From Schistocephalus solidus (taxonomy: Eukaryota; Platyhelminthes; Cestoda; Diphyllobothriidea; Diphyllobothriidae), in NCBI GenBank assembly GCA_017591395.1, contig WEDG01011756.1, forward strand, positions 1 through 64,000: 64,000 bases of DNA. The letters are read 5' to 3'. The stretch's first letter is position 1. Every line of letters starts with the position of its first letter. The notes beneath the pieces were generated by a model. It was not told the origin of the DNA. It searched no databases and saw only the letters and a program-made list of their open reading frames with translations. Positions 1-11,839 of the stretch are shown here, in pieces. A program made the position numbers and the translations under genes.

Positions 1-180
1 GCTATTGCGGTAATAGGGTGTGTTTGTCTGTAGAAATGGTCACCAGAAGGATCTCATCCAACAGAGCGCAAAATTGATGGGTGCGGGTAAGCTATTGCGG
101 TGAATAGGTGGGTTTGTCAGTAGAAATGGTCTACCAGAAGGATCTCATCCAAAAAAGTCAGAATTGACGGTGGAAGCAAG
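1..180. repeat. Two copies of a 91-bp tandem repeat
   Basis: The string gctattgcggt(g)aatag starts at 1 and again at 91. Both copies continue with gtagaaatggtc(t)accagaagg and atctcatcca. The array touches the window edge, so it may continue to the left. No coding potential is visible. Confidence 0.85.
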
Positions 181-2859
181 CCACCGCGCACAATATTGTT
201 CAAATATTCAGCAATAAGCATTTAAATCTCTACCCAAATGTGTAATCTATGGTGGAGTGCTTTTATTCTAAATGTTATCCTGGTTGTCGAAATTTGTCCT
301 GTTCTATCAAAAATATGGCATGTTAGCAACCTTTAAACACGCAGATAAAGGCTGTTTCACGATTTTTAAGGACGTTTCCTTGATATAATTTTTGAAACAA
401 GATTTTTACATATATTTCCTTTATACCCACCCATCCCCAGTAAGTTTTTGAATTGGCTCAATTGCACAAACTTTACTATTTGGGCCATGTAAGTAGTAAA
501 TTTTTAGGAGTTGGGTTGTAAATGTCCCCTTGTTGCCCTAATTGCTGCACTTGCACCGTTATACGTGGCTGATAGGCATATCATCAAGTAAAGGCCAATC
601 ACCACATGCGAGAATAGTTCAAAGTTCTCGTGATTTTAGTTATTACAGCACGCATCCGGTTACTAGGTTTGTGATGTGCCTAAACAAACACAAGCGACTT
701 ACGCCTGGGTTCCATGGTCACAAACTTCCGGTGCTCTCTTGTGGCAATTTTTAGTGGACTTACTAACACAACCGCTATTTCAGTTTAGTCCTAATCGTTG
801 GTGATTTGCTCATTAATTTGATAGGTAGGTCGAGATAAGTCACTCCAACTGGGGTTGTAATTGCTACTGGATAACGTATTGAATGAATTTCTGATGACCA
901 GTTGGCAAGCGCATACGCGCTTCTGATAAATTATAAAAGGGCCAGTACATGTATATGGGAATGGGGTACAAGCTAAAAAATGTGATCGATGAGGTTCGTC
1001 TTGTCATACAAGTGAGTTGTGTGAATAGGGGGTGATGGTTATACGAGGCAGCTAGTTAAGTGACATTGAGGGTTTGGTGGAGCCGTTCAAGGGCAGCGTA
1101 GGGAAGTGCATGTGGTTAAGCTGTCATTTAACATGCTGAGAGTGGAACTTGTAGACTGTTAAAATTTAATACACTTTTGTAAAGAAGATATCCCATGCAT
1201 GTCAATCGACCGTAAAATTTCTTCCTTAATTTTCATTCCATCAATTTTCTGCCAATTCGAATCCCTAGTTTTCTCAAAATTGGAAAATAACTTTTAGTCT
1301 GGTCAGAAAATTATTGACTATGCGACTTGCCCATGAACGCAGACAAAACTTCACATGCCTGTGTCTCAGGGTGGATCGGCTCCGACAAAAAACATAACTT
1401 CTCAAGTGGAAACCTGACCAATTTCATGGAAAGTGGATTACATTAATGGAGTATATGAGGGCATCACCTTTATCCTCTTCGGCAGCCATTGATGTTCATT
1501 GTCAAGTGCGTTAAGCTGAGCAGTAGTGACTTTGTAGAGGCCGGTGAATTAGAATTTCAACCTCTCTTCTCACGTGATGTGCAGATTCTGGTCGCTCAGC
1601 TTAAGCTTTTTAAAGCAGGTTCATGCCGGTGCATGATTTCTTGAAGCCATATGAAGAAGAGGTCGTGGCATTTTGACTGCGCTCCGAGGGTTTATTTACC
1701 CTCCTACTTACCTATCTTTCTGGGGCCAATACTACGACAATGTAGTGGACTAAACGCGTTTCGCACTTAGACTGTGCACCGCCCGGTATTTAAACGTGCT
1801 TCTGGTAAGAATAACTAAACTTTAAATTATATATTAATATGGAAAAGTAATTTAAAACAATGCAAACAGGGTTTAAAACTTCCTTCCAACCGCGCGTCAC
1901 CCATGCCTTTGCGGTAAAGCATACTCTAAATCCCATGTTATCTAGTTACCTTCACCTTTTTCTTGTCGATTTTGGATGCATGCAAAAATAGTATCTCACT
2001 TCTTACGCGGATTAGATGGAAAGTCCATATCATCTGTCTATTATGCTAAAAGTTACGACCTGTGTGTAAAACTATTGTATTTGGTTCTTGTGAATGATGT
2101 ATTGGAAAATCTTTGAGGAAGCTCTCAAACGTGGTCCCACAGCCTAATATCAAGTAATTTCTTATCGATGCTTTCAAGCTTGAACTTATAACACAGATAC
2201 TTTGTAACATTTTGAAGCATCATAAGTCTTTATTACGGTGAACTAAGAGGTATGTGCATTTCTTCACACCAAAATCCGCAATATATATTTTGCAAATTTT
2301 GGAGCATGAGAACCACATTAATGCTTTAAAAATATACAAGGACTAAATTACTTTTGAAAAAGAAAGTATATTTTCTCGAAATGCGTTGTTTTTTTGCGTT
2401 TTATTATTAAAAATACTATTTAATTCACTCATGTGCGAAGAAAAGAGGATAAGTTGGTCCACTGCAGGGAATATTATTTGTATAGTATGAGGAAAATTCT
2501 CCAAACCAAGAAAAGTATTAACTTGATTATGCAGAACCCCTTTAAAATACGATGAAAGCTGTCTTCCTAGTCATGGTGTCTTTTCCCTTGCTTCTGTATT
2601 CTGATATTCACCCGCTTGCATTAGTTCCAATTCTGATTTGCTTGGAATATTCTTAAACAAAATTTAGCAGGCAATAGTTGATGAACCCACTTGTGCCTAT
2701 TGAAATGTTTTTTGCCATTTAAAATCAACTGAATCCCGCTGAACCAACTGTTGGGAAAACCCGCAGTCTTGACGGGGTACGAACCCACAACAGCAGGTTT
2801 AATGTTTAAGTACAGCGAGGTATCGTAAATCCGGAGTTTAGAGTACTGGCTGTATTCAA
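181..2859. other. Non-coding, no recognised gene
   Basis: AT-rich sequence with short open frames only. It is presumably a CFAP65 intron or the sequence upstream of the gene. I looked for ASH-type exons here and found none I can support. A slightly G-rich patch at 1020-1130 shows no clear structure. Confidence 0.5.
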
Positions 2860-2935
2860 ACGTGCCTTTCCTGGCGTGGGTTTGAACCCCACTGAGGCGG
2901 CTGCTTTTTACAATTGAGCTGAAAACATATACTTA
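2860..2935 (-). repeat. tRNA-like SINE head (degenerate)
   Basis: On the minus strand an A-box-like cagctcaattgtaaaaagc is followed by a B-box-like stem gtggggttcaaacccac, whose five stem pairs are intact. No acceptor stem or anticodon arm can be folded, so this is a tRNA-derived fragment and not a tRNA gene. Confidence 0.4.
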
Positions 2936-3626
2936 CGCCTCTTCTATAATCTTTTCTGCCTGAAATAAATAGGCTAAAGGCTAGTTGGTATTTTATTGAA
3001 TCCATTGCATGCTTTAGTAGAGAAAGATTACGTCTTACATACTCTGTGCCAGTCACTATCCTTTTTCGCTTTGGACCAATAGAAAGACTGATTCAATCAG
3101 GGAACATCGAACTGCAGTTGAAATCAAACTGAATGGCTGCACAGTAGTTATGTCCCACTTCTCCGTTGTCTGCCCTTGGTTGATAAGTCGGCTGATATGA
3201 ATGGGATATTCGACGGAAATTTACGATACTGGTTCTGCAACTGTGTTTTCTGTCATGCGCTTTTGATCATCATAGAATATCATGGCTAGGAAGTCAATGA
3301 TATTCAAGCTTTAATTTAATTTATACATAGGACCTCTCCATCGGAAGAATAAAAGGCAGTTGTTTTTTATTTAGTGTAAATTTGGAAACGAGAGCGAGAT
3401 GTTTTTGTGGTTAGTGCACTGCCATACATTTTCCTTTTATAGAAGGTGACTACTTGAACGTTGATAGGCATACCAAAATCATTAAAAACATAACAATATA
3501 AGACCCTTGAACACCATGTACTAAATTATTGTCCACTGGTTCTCGTGTCCATAAAATATACTAACAAAATTTGCTACGCCAAATTCATCAAATTTATTTG
3601 CGTTTTTTTGTCAGACTTTGGCTGAC

Positions 3627-3890
3627 AAGGCTCGAGAGTCTGTCTCAACGCAGAACGGGATATGTAAGTCTCGTAACGAGTCAGTGAGCGTTTATCAATA
3701 CACCCGATCAAAAACCGGCAAGACAACTTGCCAATGGTACAGTGGATAAGAGATTGGACAGATAATCAACAGGTCGCGGGTAATGCTCCACCAGGATTTG
3801 GTTCTGGCTAACCGATGATGGTTAACGAGCCAGAAATGGACATTGTGGCCTCCTTGTTTTTGTCGGCAATGCTTATGTTCTTATATATAT
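3627..3890 (+). repeat. tRNA-derived SINE, diverged copy
   Basis: The tail-type motif ggctcgagagtctgtctcaa near 3632 is followed by gtgagcgtttatcaat, then the head gccaatggtacagtggataa and the body with gctaaccgatgatggttaac and gagccagaaatgga. All of these occur in the same order at 19490-19880 and in other copies. It ends near a (TA)n stretch. Confidence 0.65.
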
Positions 3891-3999
3891 CTATATATTG
3901 AAATGCAGGCATCCCAAGATATTCAATAAGAAAAGACGAAATTCTTTGGGAACATAGAAACTGCTACCCCAGCTCGTAGTCAGACTACGGGGTGTGTAC

Positions 4000-4170
4000 A
4001 ATTGTACTGGTTGCATGTTCGCAGTTTTATAACTACTGCATGGTTATCTAGCTGTGGCTGATAAAAGTTGGCCCAAATATTCACATTAACTTTCCGTCTA
4101 CGTCTATAACCCTTCAAATAGACTAGTTTACTCCAAGTTATTGATTAATTTCTAAGGAAATTAAACAGCA
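4000..4170 (+). repeat. Dispersed repeat (family E), copy 1
   Basis: The segment ggcccaaatattcacattaa, then gtctataacccttcaaatag and ctaaggaaattaaacagc, matches 12235-12348 in the same order with about two-thirds identity by eye. It is probably a fragment of an old non-autonomous element. The remainder of 4171-4561 shows nothing. Confidence 0.5.
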
Positions 4171-4561
4171 GCAGTTTGCAAAGTGGATTATCTACCAGAA
4201 AATATGCAGAGAATGCTTTGGGGGACCCACTGACGGGCCGGGCCCTTCGCAACTGTATTAAACCGGCGAAAAGCTTATCGGAACTTTTAGCTGGTATCTT
4301 TGTTTGTGAAAATGGATCCACTTCTAACCTCTAAAATATACCCGAAATTTATACGTTCTTTCCTGTGTCTTGTCGATTCTGTGAACTGGAACGGAGTCTT
4401 ATCGGAAGATTTTTACACTTTTAACTGCATCTGGAAAGTGTATAATTTCGGAGTATCTTACTAAGGCTATTTAATATTGCTTTTACGCGAAGAAGTACAC
4501 CTATAAAACATTAGGTTTTAATGTGAAAATTATAAATATTTTATATTTTTGAAGGTTGCAG

Positions 4562-4750
4562 CTAGCATGCGTCTCCAGAAGCGGTTTTCTCCTACCCAGG
4601 GAATTCAAAATCCTTCCTCTTGTCTCGTACGTACGTGAGGACAATAAAACTGACTTGATGCTCACCTCTTTGAAAAATCAAGCGCTTTTACACACCTCAT
4701 GTTGCCTTGAACAATCTATAAAATTTCCACATTGGCCGAAAATGGACCTG
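4562..4750 (+). CDS. CFAP65: CFAP65 exon 1 of the visible set (ASH-domain segment)
   Basis: 63 codons, phase 0 at both ends. The acceptor is a moderate ttgcag and the donor a strong GTGAGT. The translation contains SRSGFLLPREFKILPLVSY, which fits the S-G-L-x-x-P-x-x-x-x-I-x-x-x-x-x-Y pattern of an ASH domain just before the SLYFKP-type strand of CFAP65. The last part (KFPHWPKMDL) joins in frame to the next exon. This is the least certain exon of the series because the match is short and the acceptor tract is weak. No further exon was recognised upstream. Confidence 0.55.
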
Positions 4751-5384
4751 GTGAGTTTGAGCTACTCTGATAATTGTTAAAAACAGGAACCTTTTACCAT
4801 GGTTTTGCTTGAATTCTCCCCCACAAAGGTAATATGCGATTATAAAATTCTCAGCTATATATATATAGCGCATAGAAAAATAAACTTATTCTTCGGAGCT
4901 CTTATGTTATTTTAAAGTTTTCTCATCAGAGTTACGAGATCAAACTGTAAGACAAACGTTGAAGATAGGATACGGTCAGTCAGATGCATCTAGTGCCCCA
5001 ATACAGGTTGTATTTTCAATATTCCCGGCCAGTACGCCTGATTAAGTGTGCACCAATAAGCCTCCTGGGGTTCGGCAGACGCGCGGGCGTGTTAGACGGG
5101 TTCTTTCGAAGTTTACTGGCTTGTTTCGGGCTGCCTAGATTAGTCCTCTACAGTCTCGCTTCAGGCTCATCTAAACCATTGCTCTAGCAACAAATTTAAA
5201 ATATAAATTCATCGTAGACTGAGTATTCAAGTAGTTCGTTTGACCTCTTCAACTAAGCGCAAATTATTCTTTTCAGAAACTGATCTATATTTTCAAACCG
5301 CAGGTTTCGTATGGTTACGAGGTAAGTGAGAACGAGGAATACGTAGCATCAGTCTGCTCGTTTGAGTTTAATTGAAGCTGAGTG

Positions 5385-5585
5385 GGCCTGAATAAGCTCA
5401 GCATTTTTCCGCCCATCGGTATGCAAGAACTGGTTCAAACTGCAGATGAGGCAATCTTCTGCCTAGGAGATACTTCTGATGTACGAAACCGCCTGCTATA
5501 CGTAGAGTTTAATCTTCGTTACCACCACTTGGGGCTTACCACCGACAAGAACACAACGGGCTCAGTTAGAGAGTTGGGTTTATAG
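5385..5585 (+). pseudogene. Possible reverse-transcriptase fragment (YADD-box region)
   Basis: The open translation contains LVQTADEAIFCLGDTSDV, then RYHHLGLTTDKNTTGSVREL. This resembles the L.YADDA.........L........+.GLT...KKT.V pattern around the catalytic aspartates of non-LTR reverse transcriptases. The second aspartate is replaced (ADE for ADD), and no flanking RT blocks are recognisable, so it would be a decayed fragment inside a CFAP65 intron. Chance resemblance is possible. Confidence 0.35.
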
Positions 5586-6945
5586 CTGCTCCGCATGAAG
5601 TGATCTCACAGAGGACGTGACACGCTTTGCCTTTACATCCTGAACGTTACATTGCTTCTGTAAAGTCATTTGCAGCGTCTTCACACAGCTTCCATAATGC
5701 ACTTCTAAGGACGTTCGGAGTATAGAAAATTCTCATACTGTTATTTCCAGGCCGTCAATTGTCTATCTGTTAACAAGAGAAGCAAGGAACCAGACTTCAT
5801 TTCTGAGTATATATTTTTTAAATCACCTCAAAATTGTTACTAGATACTTTTCATTCCTAAACCCCTATTGACTCTCTGTGTCTGGGAGCGGATCAACTGA
5901 AATAAACGAACTGCGGTACTGAACTCTCAGTAAAACCAGGCCTTCTTATATTGATCACGTCATCATCGACTGATTTTGGTAAAAGGAGGCAAAATAACCC
6001 CGGAGAACCCATTTAGTCTTTAGACGTCAGTACTCTGATTAAGGGCTGCATTTGAACTTACTCTGGCTCCTTTCGAACCGGGCATAGCACCGACCAGTTT
6101 TGACATGGAAAGTGACTGCCGATCGCGACCTCTACGACTCATTCAAGGTATTTTGTTTGTCTCGGGAAGTCAATGCATCGGTGTGCATCGGCAGCAAATG
6201 AATAACCCGGAAACTCACACTGACGTCAGTTGGTTAGATGCAATGCTCCTAACCCATTGGAGTGACCTTACCCGTGAACAAACCTGCACTGCTTGCGTGC
6301 CCAGGCCTCAACTGATGTTTGGGGTTATGACTGTCAGAAAGCTTTTTGCAACTTTGACAAGACAATCGATCGGATTGCGAACATTTCTGATTGAAAAAGT
6401 GCGCAAGTTGCAATCACAGATTATGACAGTTTACGAGGCGCTGACAAACGTTTGATCAACGAAACCCGTCTATGGATCATCTGCGGCCTGTGTGGGTGCC
6501 TTTTTCCTTTTTGTCCCAGCTGGTGTTCAAGACATCTTTGGCTGAATGAAGGTAGAATAGGCGCAAAACCGCTTTGTACCAGGGTAACTACATTGTCTGT
6601 CGTGTCCTCTTGCCTAATTCGGCCTGACAGGTGGGTGCCCGCTCATGAACTTTGCAAAAAATGAAGGAAGAATAATCCAGACAGTTTTATATCAGCCTAT
6701 TCACGTTTGTGTTCAGACACGCTCGGAAAAATAAAACAAATATTTTGATTTTCCTTTGTCTGTATATTGAAAATGGGTGAAAGTACAAGTGGTAGAAAAT
6801 TCTATAACTGAACTGTGTATTTTAGCTGCTATACGAGTAAGTGCTGATTTCACTCTATTTAAATTCTCCCATTTCATAAGTACAATTAACCTATGCTACA
6901 CTTATTCCTGCGCCGTAAATCACATATGTTTCCATATCTGTTCAG
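5586..6945. other. Intron sequence, one unassigned open frame
   Basis: This lies within the intron between CFAP65 exons 1 and 2. A 116-codon open frame at 6105-6455 (+) has ordinary amino-acid composition, but I recognise no domain and see no splice context tying it to the gene. Nothing else stands out. Confidence 0.4.
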
Positions 6946-7073
6946 GTGATACCAGTCACCATCTTCTCAGGCGTATGTGAAATTCAGTTTGAATCGGAGG
7001 ATGCTCTCTACTTCTCACCGACGGCCAAAGGCGCCCGAAGCGATAAACACTTTCGAGTAGACAATCCATCAAA
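6946..7073 (+). CDS. CFAP65: CFAP65 exon 2 (ASH-domain segment)
   Basis: The acceptor is tatctgttcag and the exon opens in phase 0 with VIPVTIFSGVCEIQF. The diagnostic part is ALYFSPTAKGARSDKHF followed by VDNPSK, matching the LYFKPTWVG...FRNPSR strand pair of CFAP65. The frame hits TAA three codons after NPSK (at 7081-7083), so the exon must end before it. The GT at 7074 gives an exon end in phase 2. This donor is poor, and its phase does not match exon 3, which needs phase 1. A very short exon may lie in 7074-7674. Confidence 0.75.
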
Positions 7074-7674
7074 GTTTTCCAATTAAGTCAGTACGACATG
7101 ACCAAAAGATTCTAAATAAACTTTTCGCTATGCATTTTTTGCTCATTTCAAAGTGTTCTTGATAGTATTTTTGCGCTTGTATTTCAAACACTTAAAAATT
7201 AATCTTTTCACCCTGATATATCGAATTGTGATTCTCCGGGCTTAATTATTTGAAATCGACATGGATTTAAGTATTTCGATAACGCATAGGCTTGAAGCAT
7301 TGAGGTGCTACGTCTAGCTGTTGTCGAAAAAAACACTGAGGTCATCACGGCAGGCAACGTTAGAGTTTTAAAACTGCCTATCAACGTTTAAATTTCATAA
7401 GACGACGGGGATTTATGTGAATCCGCACTTGAACGCTTTGTAGAATGGCGCCCTACCCGCGTCATTTCTGGTATGTGCGAGTTTGAGTATTCATTTGGGA
7501 TAATATATACAAGAGATAGGAATCCCATTCGTGACCCCAGATGAAGGGCTGCAAAGGTTTGATTATTCTTTGCACTCTGAACTAAAAATTTCATTGTTTT
7601 GGCGGGTGGTAATTGTTTATTCTTCAAAAACATCATACGCTGGGTTGTGTTCATTCCTGCTTTCTTTTACACAG

Positions 7675-7760
7675 ATATTCGTGGACTATACCCGCAAAAC
7701 TATACTGGAATCTTGGATGTCTCGCCTAAATTTGGAACGATTGCAGCGGATTCCAGTCAG
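7675..7760 (+). CDS. CFAP65: CFAP65 exon 3 (ASH-domain segment)
   Basis: A long pyrimidine tract (tcctgctttcttttacacag) precedes 86 coding bases ending CAG|GTTTGG in phase 0. The translation ILDVSPKFGTIAADSSQ is a textbook ASH strand-turn (V.P..G.I......). Joined in phase 0 to exon 4 it reads DSSQ-SFIWSFAPTTP, equivalent to the P..G.I.P...L.W.FSP stretch of CFAP65. The first two bases complete a codon begun in an earlier exon. A longer open frame (7531-7830) covers this exon in a different phase but shows no domain resemblance. Confidence 0.72.
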
Positions 7761-9024
7761 GTTTGGTCTTCTTACTGTTAAAGCTCATCTGCGTTTGGAT
7801 TCTGACGCGAAAAATTATTCGGAAACCTAACGTCTCCCTGCATGTGCAAAAGTTTGACTCAAACTACTAATTTCACTTTTGCACGACGTGCTTGTGCTGA
7901 ATGAGAAGTTGATGAATTATTACTCCCGCATGAGTTTCTATTAGATTTTTTGATCGTCCAGTTTTGCTTGCTAGAGTGGAAAACGATTCGCAGTAAAGAG
8001 TAGGAAATTCGTACGTGGGAACAACCAGCTATTCACATAAGAAGATATTTACATGTTAGGATATCATTTGTATTACATTTTGCTACAAGAATTAAAAAAC
8101 TTCGAGGAACTTCTAGAACCAGGAGGGCATAAGATTTTCTTCCTTTAGCTACCGGATGGCCTATCAACTGGGGTATTACTTGAGTTTACAAAAAATATTC
8201 GATAAACGACCAGAGGTTTGCATAACAGATTGGAACAATGTGAATTGTGTTCTTTTGTGTAAGAGGGAAGGCAAAAGGAGGAAATAGAAGGAAAGAGAAA
8301 TCGGTCTCTCTGTCACTTTCTCATCAGCCTCGAGGTTTGATTAGGAGAGTATTTACAGCGACTCTTCTTCCGTAGCATCGCGGAGTGGTTTTCAACCAAA
8401 AACGAAATGCTATTCGGTCAGGAAACTAGATAAACCAGGAGTAAACAAAGCCGGAATAAGGGCAACACCTTGTTGTACCCCTGTCTGGCCGACTTAAATT
8501 TTCAGCACAAAACGTTTCATCCAATGCGGAGACTAGCTTATCTATGGTATGGTTTCTGTTAATGGGAAAACTTCTTGCTTACTTTTAAAGCCAATTATCA
8601 AAACCATTGAAGATTGACTTTTACTTGCCTTGACCCGACTATGCTGAGGACACTGCACCGAGGACACTGCACAATACCCAATAAACAGAATTAATAAAGG
8701 GTCAAATACGTAACAATATCTGACAAAACAAGATCATTTCTGATCGTGTTTGAGGTATTCCCCTGCAGTGGTTCTTTACTTTGCCCCTGATATACACAAA
8801 GAACATAAAAATCTGCGGGGACAGCACGGCCAAATTTTGAAGGTTGCCTGGGGGTAGCATACACCGGTATGCTCTGACTGCAGCATCGAAATGACTGCCT
8901 GCATTTGGTGTTAGAACTTCGAGTCTGGAGTTCCTCCAGCATGTCACTCAATGATGAGTGATCGATAATTGAGAGGTTTTCCCATAAACGCACCCAGACA
9001 CGAGAATAATATAACCTATCGACC
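7761..9024. other. Intron sequence, nothing recognised
   Basis: First part of the intron between CFAP65 exons 3 and 4. It holds only short or antisense open frames (for example 8691-8993 on the minus strand) without recognisable content. A purine-rich patch lies near 8270-8300. Confidence 0.5.
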
Positions 9025-9200
9025 TATTCATGGGCCTTATGCTAATTTCCAGGAGATTAGTGCTAGCATTTACGTTAGAGTTAGGGTTAGTTTTAAGATT
9101 AATGTTGGGGCTAAAATTTGGGTGAGCGTAAAGATTACGATTGGGATTAAGTTTAAGGCGTGTTGAGGTGAACTTTGGAGTTAGTTTTAGGGGATCTGTG
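9025..9200 (+). repeat. TTAGGG-rich element, copy 1 (partial)
   Basis: The core reads gttagagttagggttagttt, then degenerate units such as attgggattaagtttaagg. A leader, ctaatttccaggagatta, resembles the leader of the copy at 24340. Terminal inverted repeats cannot be delimited in this copy. See the findings for the family description. Confidence 0.5.
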
Positions 9201-10492
9201 TGCTTCCTAGAACACTACCAAAGGCATTTATTACCACGGATGTTCATATTCCCCTGTCTTATCACAGAGTCTTCACGAGTGGCCAACGCTGACCCTAGTG
9301 CTTTAATCATCAGGTGGGATCTCCGCTAGAAGATCAGAATTCTTAGCTTTTGCCTGAATTATTCCTGAATCATTTTCAACGTGATCAGGATTCTACTTGT
9401 TGGAATAGGGGCGCAGTGCTGCAGACAGAAAATAAACTCTACTTGACGGTTCATTTAAGCTCATTCCTATGGACAGTATGTCTTGGTTACAGATCATTTT
9501 CTTCACTATTGTAGGCCATCTTCCAGTGTGTATCTATCTTGGGAACTCATTTTTTACATAGGCATTGCCCTTTACCGTCTCAAAAGTGTTCAAAAGATGA
9601 GCTCCGGTGTTGCCAATGCTAAAACCACACTGGTTTTTATAATATCTTGACTGAAAGAAGTAGGGACGAAAGTTCTCGCCAAATATTTACGTTGTTGGCA
9701 TGGTTTCCTTTGCTCACCAGGGGGACAAATCGTCCAGTAAAGAGACGGGAGACAAAGCGCTACTGTTGGTTTTCTCAGTCATAATCAGCTCTCAAACGGG
9801 TCCTTGTCTAGAATTTCAAACTCTTGGCCTTCCTTGGGACGTGCGTAGCCACTTAGGATAGCGGAGCAACCTACCGCACGAAACCTTTAACATCTTGCCG
9901 GTGAAGTCTGTCATGTTTGATGTCTGAGTTGTATGTATATGGCACGAGTTTTCACACGACGTCAAACAAACACACATCAGGCCTTTTATTCATTCACTTG
10001 GCCCTTTGTTTTGTTTAGCCTTTCTTCACAGCGGCATGCGGTCAGCAGCCGATAACGAAACATGTTTTCATAGCGAAGTTAGTTCCTAGCATCGGATAGC
10101 GCTGGTCAAGGGCCTGATGGGTCACGTCTTTCGGGTCATGACGGTTCTAGAGGACTGTCATTCTTTGTGAAATGACGGCATAGATACCGAACTTCATTTG
10201 CTCGATTACCGCGCAGTCGGAATTCTGTATAATTCTTTGCAAAATGCTTCTGCTGCAACATGCCTTGTTCAGACGTCTGTGGGTTTCAGTTGCGTTAGTG
10301 CCCGTTCTGTCATCTTCACCTAAGAGTCACTGCATATACGCCACGAGGTGGACACAAATTATGAAATCACGCTGGGGCTGCTTCTATTCTTCACGCCAAT
10401 AGCTAAGCAAAGTTGTTGGCAGTTTGCTCTCATGCTCTCCTCTAATGTTATAAACTTACAGTTTAATCCCATGAGCTGCCTTTCAACTCTAG
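9201..10492. other. Intron sequence, nothing recognised
   Basis: Remainder of the intron before CFAP65 exon 4. No repeat family or coding segment identified. Confidence 0.5.
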
Positions 10493-10756
10493 TCTTTCAT
10501 CTGGTCGTTCGCACCCACAACTCCCGGTCGAGACCGTACGGACGTGGTTTTTGAATTTACCTACGCCGAGCCTTCAGATGCCGAGGTTTTCTCCTTCCTT
10601 CCAAACAGCCCAGAGGCAACCAAAAGGCGGACGCTCATGGTCATTTTGACCTCGGAAGAAGGCGCCTTGGGTGTCAAAAACCGTCTACTGCATTTGGGTC
10701 CGATCGCAGTTGGGACCAGTGTCGTTACGTCAATAACCCTCTTCAACTTAACATCG
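10493..10756 (+). CDS. CFAP65: CFAP65 exon 4 (ASH-domain boundary)
   Basis: 88 codons between acceptor tgcctttcaactctag and donor ATCG|GTAGGT, phase 0 at both ends. It starts SFIWSFAPTTPGRDRTDVVF (the W-x-F-x-P strand ending one sandwich). It then opens the next sandwich with LLHLGPIAVGTSVVTSITLF and NLTS, the L.FG.V.VG......L.N signature of ASH domains. A stop codon (TAG) lies in this frame immediately upstream and forms the acceptor itself, which fixes the left border well. Confidence 0.87.
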
Positions 10757-11839
10757 GTAGGTTTCTTGTCACTTGCGCTGGCGTAGGACTGAAAAGAAAC
10801 GCGCATAAACAGACGAAATACTGCTAATGCTTAAAAAACGCTTTGAAGCGTGCCGATGAGCAAAAGAGGCGCCAATTGTCCGAACTTCATACTCTGTGGA
10901 CAAAGCATAGCTAGACGAAGAGTTTTTAGGTTGAGGTTTGCTCACATAAGCTATTTACAGTTCGGGGGTGAGCATATTTTCAGTAATTTGTCAATGTATC
11001 ATGCGCTGTTAGAAGTGTTTCTTTGAATTTGCCCTATTTTATGTAATATTTATCAAAAGGTACCATTATGCACTTTTTCCGTCAGTTATCGCATTTCAAG
11101 AAGTCAAAAGTTAGTGAGTAAATTCCCGTGTTACGATTGTAAAGTCGATTGGCAAGTATGTTTTTTGGTAAGTAATCACCAGGCCACTACAATGACATGG
11201 ATAATGACCTCGTGTCTCGAGGGCGGGGAGTTAAGGGGTTATCACAATCTTCGTTCCCACTGCGACAGCGTGTTAAAAGACGTTGGAGCTCGGGCATGAA
11301 GGGGGGAGGGCTGTGTGCGCTGACAAACACGCAGAGTGCGTGTGGCTGTTATCAGGGTGTTGGGGCAGCCTATGATCACCACCTGGAGCCGTCCAGAGAA
11401 AACAGACTCTCTGTCTTCGTAGCTTTGGATTATCGAAAGCGTATGTTTGCCAAGTAACCTTTCAATCTAAGTCGTTGACGTCTTCCGATCTACTTTCCCT
11501 GCTATTCTAAATCACATCTATTAGAACAGGAACTTGTAAGCAAATTAGCCCTTCTTTGCATTTAAGGGAAACAGAACAAGCAAACCCCTTTTGATCAAAC
11601 AGAAAACTCTGCAGTAATAGCCATGTAAAGCTGTAAGTATCTGATTAGAGTTCATTCTGCGATCTGATGGTCGGATGACTGCCTGAGTCCATGAACTGTT
11701 AAGCTATAATTGCATGGTTAAAATGGCAAAGACTGTCGTTCAATGAGTTAAATAGTCCCAGCATAGCAAATTTTCCGTTGCCAAGAGCACAGACGTAAAA
11801 CTAGCCGCATCAGTTTTACAACAAAGCACTGTCATTTAC

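Noticed and set aside
6105..6455. 116-codon open frame as a CFAP65 exon
   Set aside because: Exons 1 and 2 already join in phase 0 across it, and the translation shows no ASH pattern.
7531..7830. 99-codon open frame as a gene
   Set aside because: It overlaps CFAP65 exon 3 in another phase; the exon's reading has splice sites and the ASH motif, this one has neither.
9077..9165. True telomere or chromosome-fusion scar
   Set aside because: Units are too degenerate and too short, and similar segments with shared boundaries recur at least six times, which fits a dispersed element.
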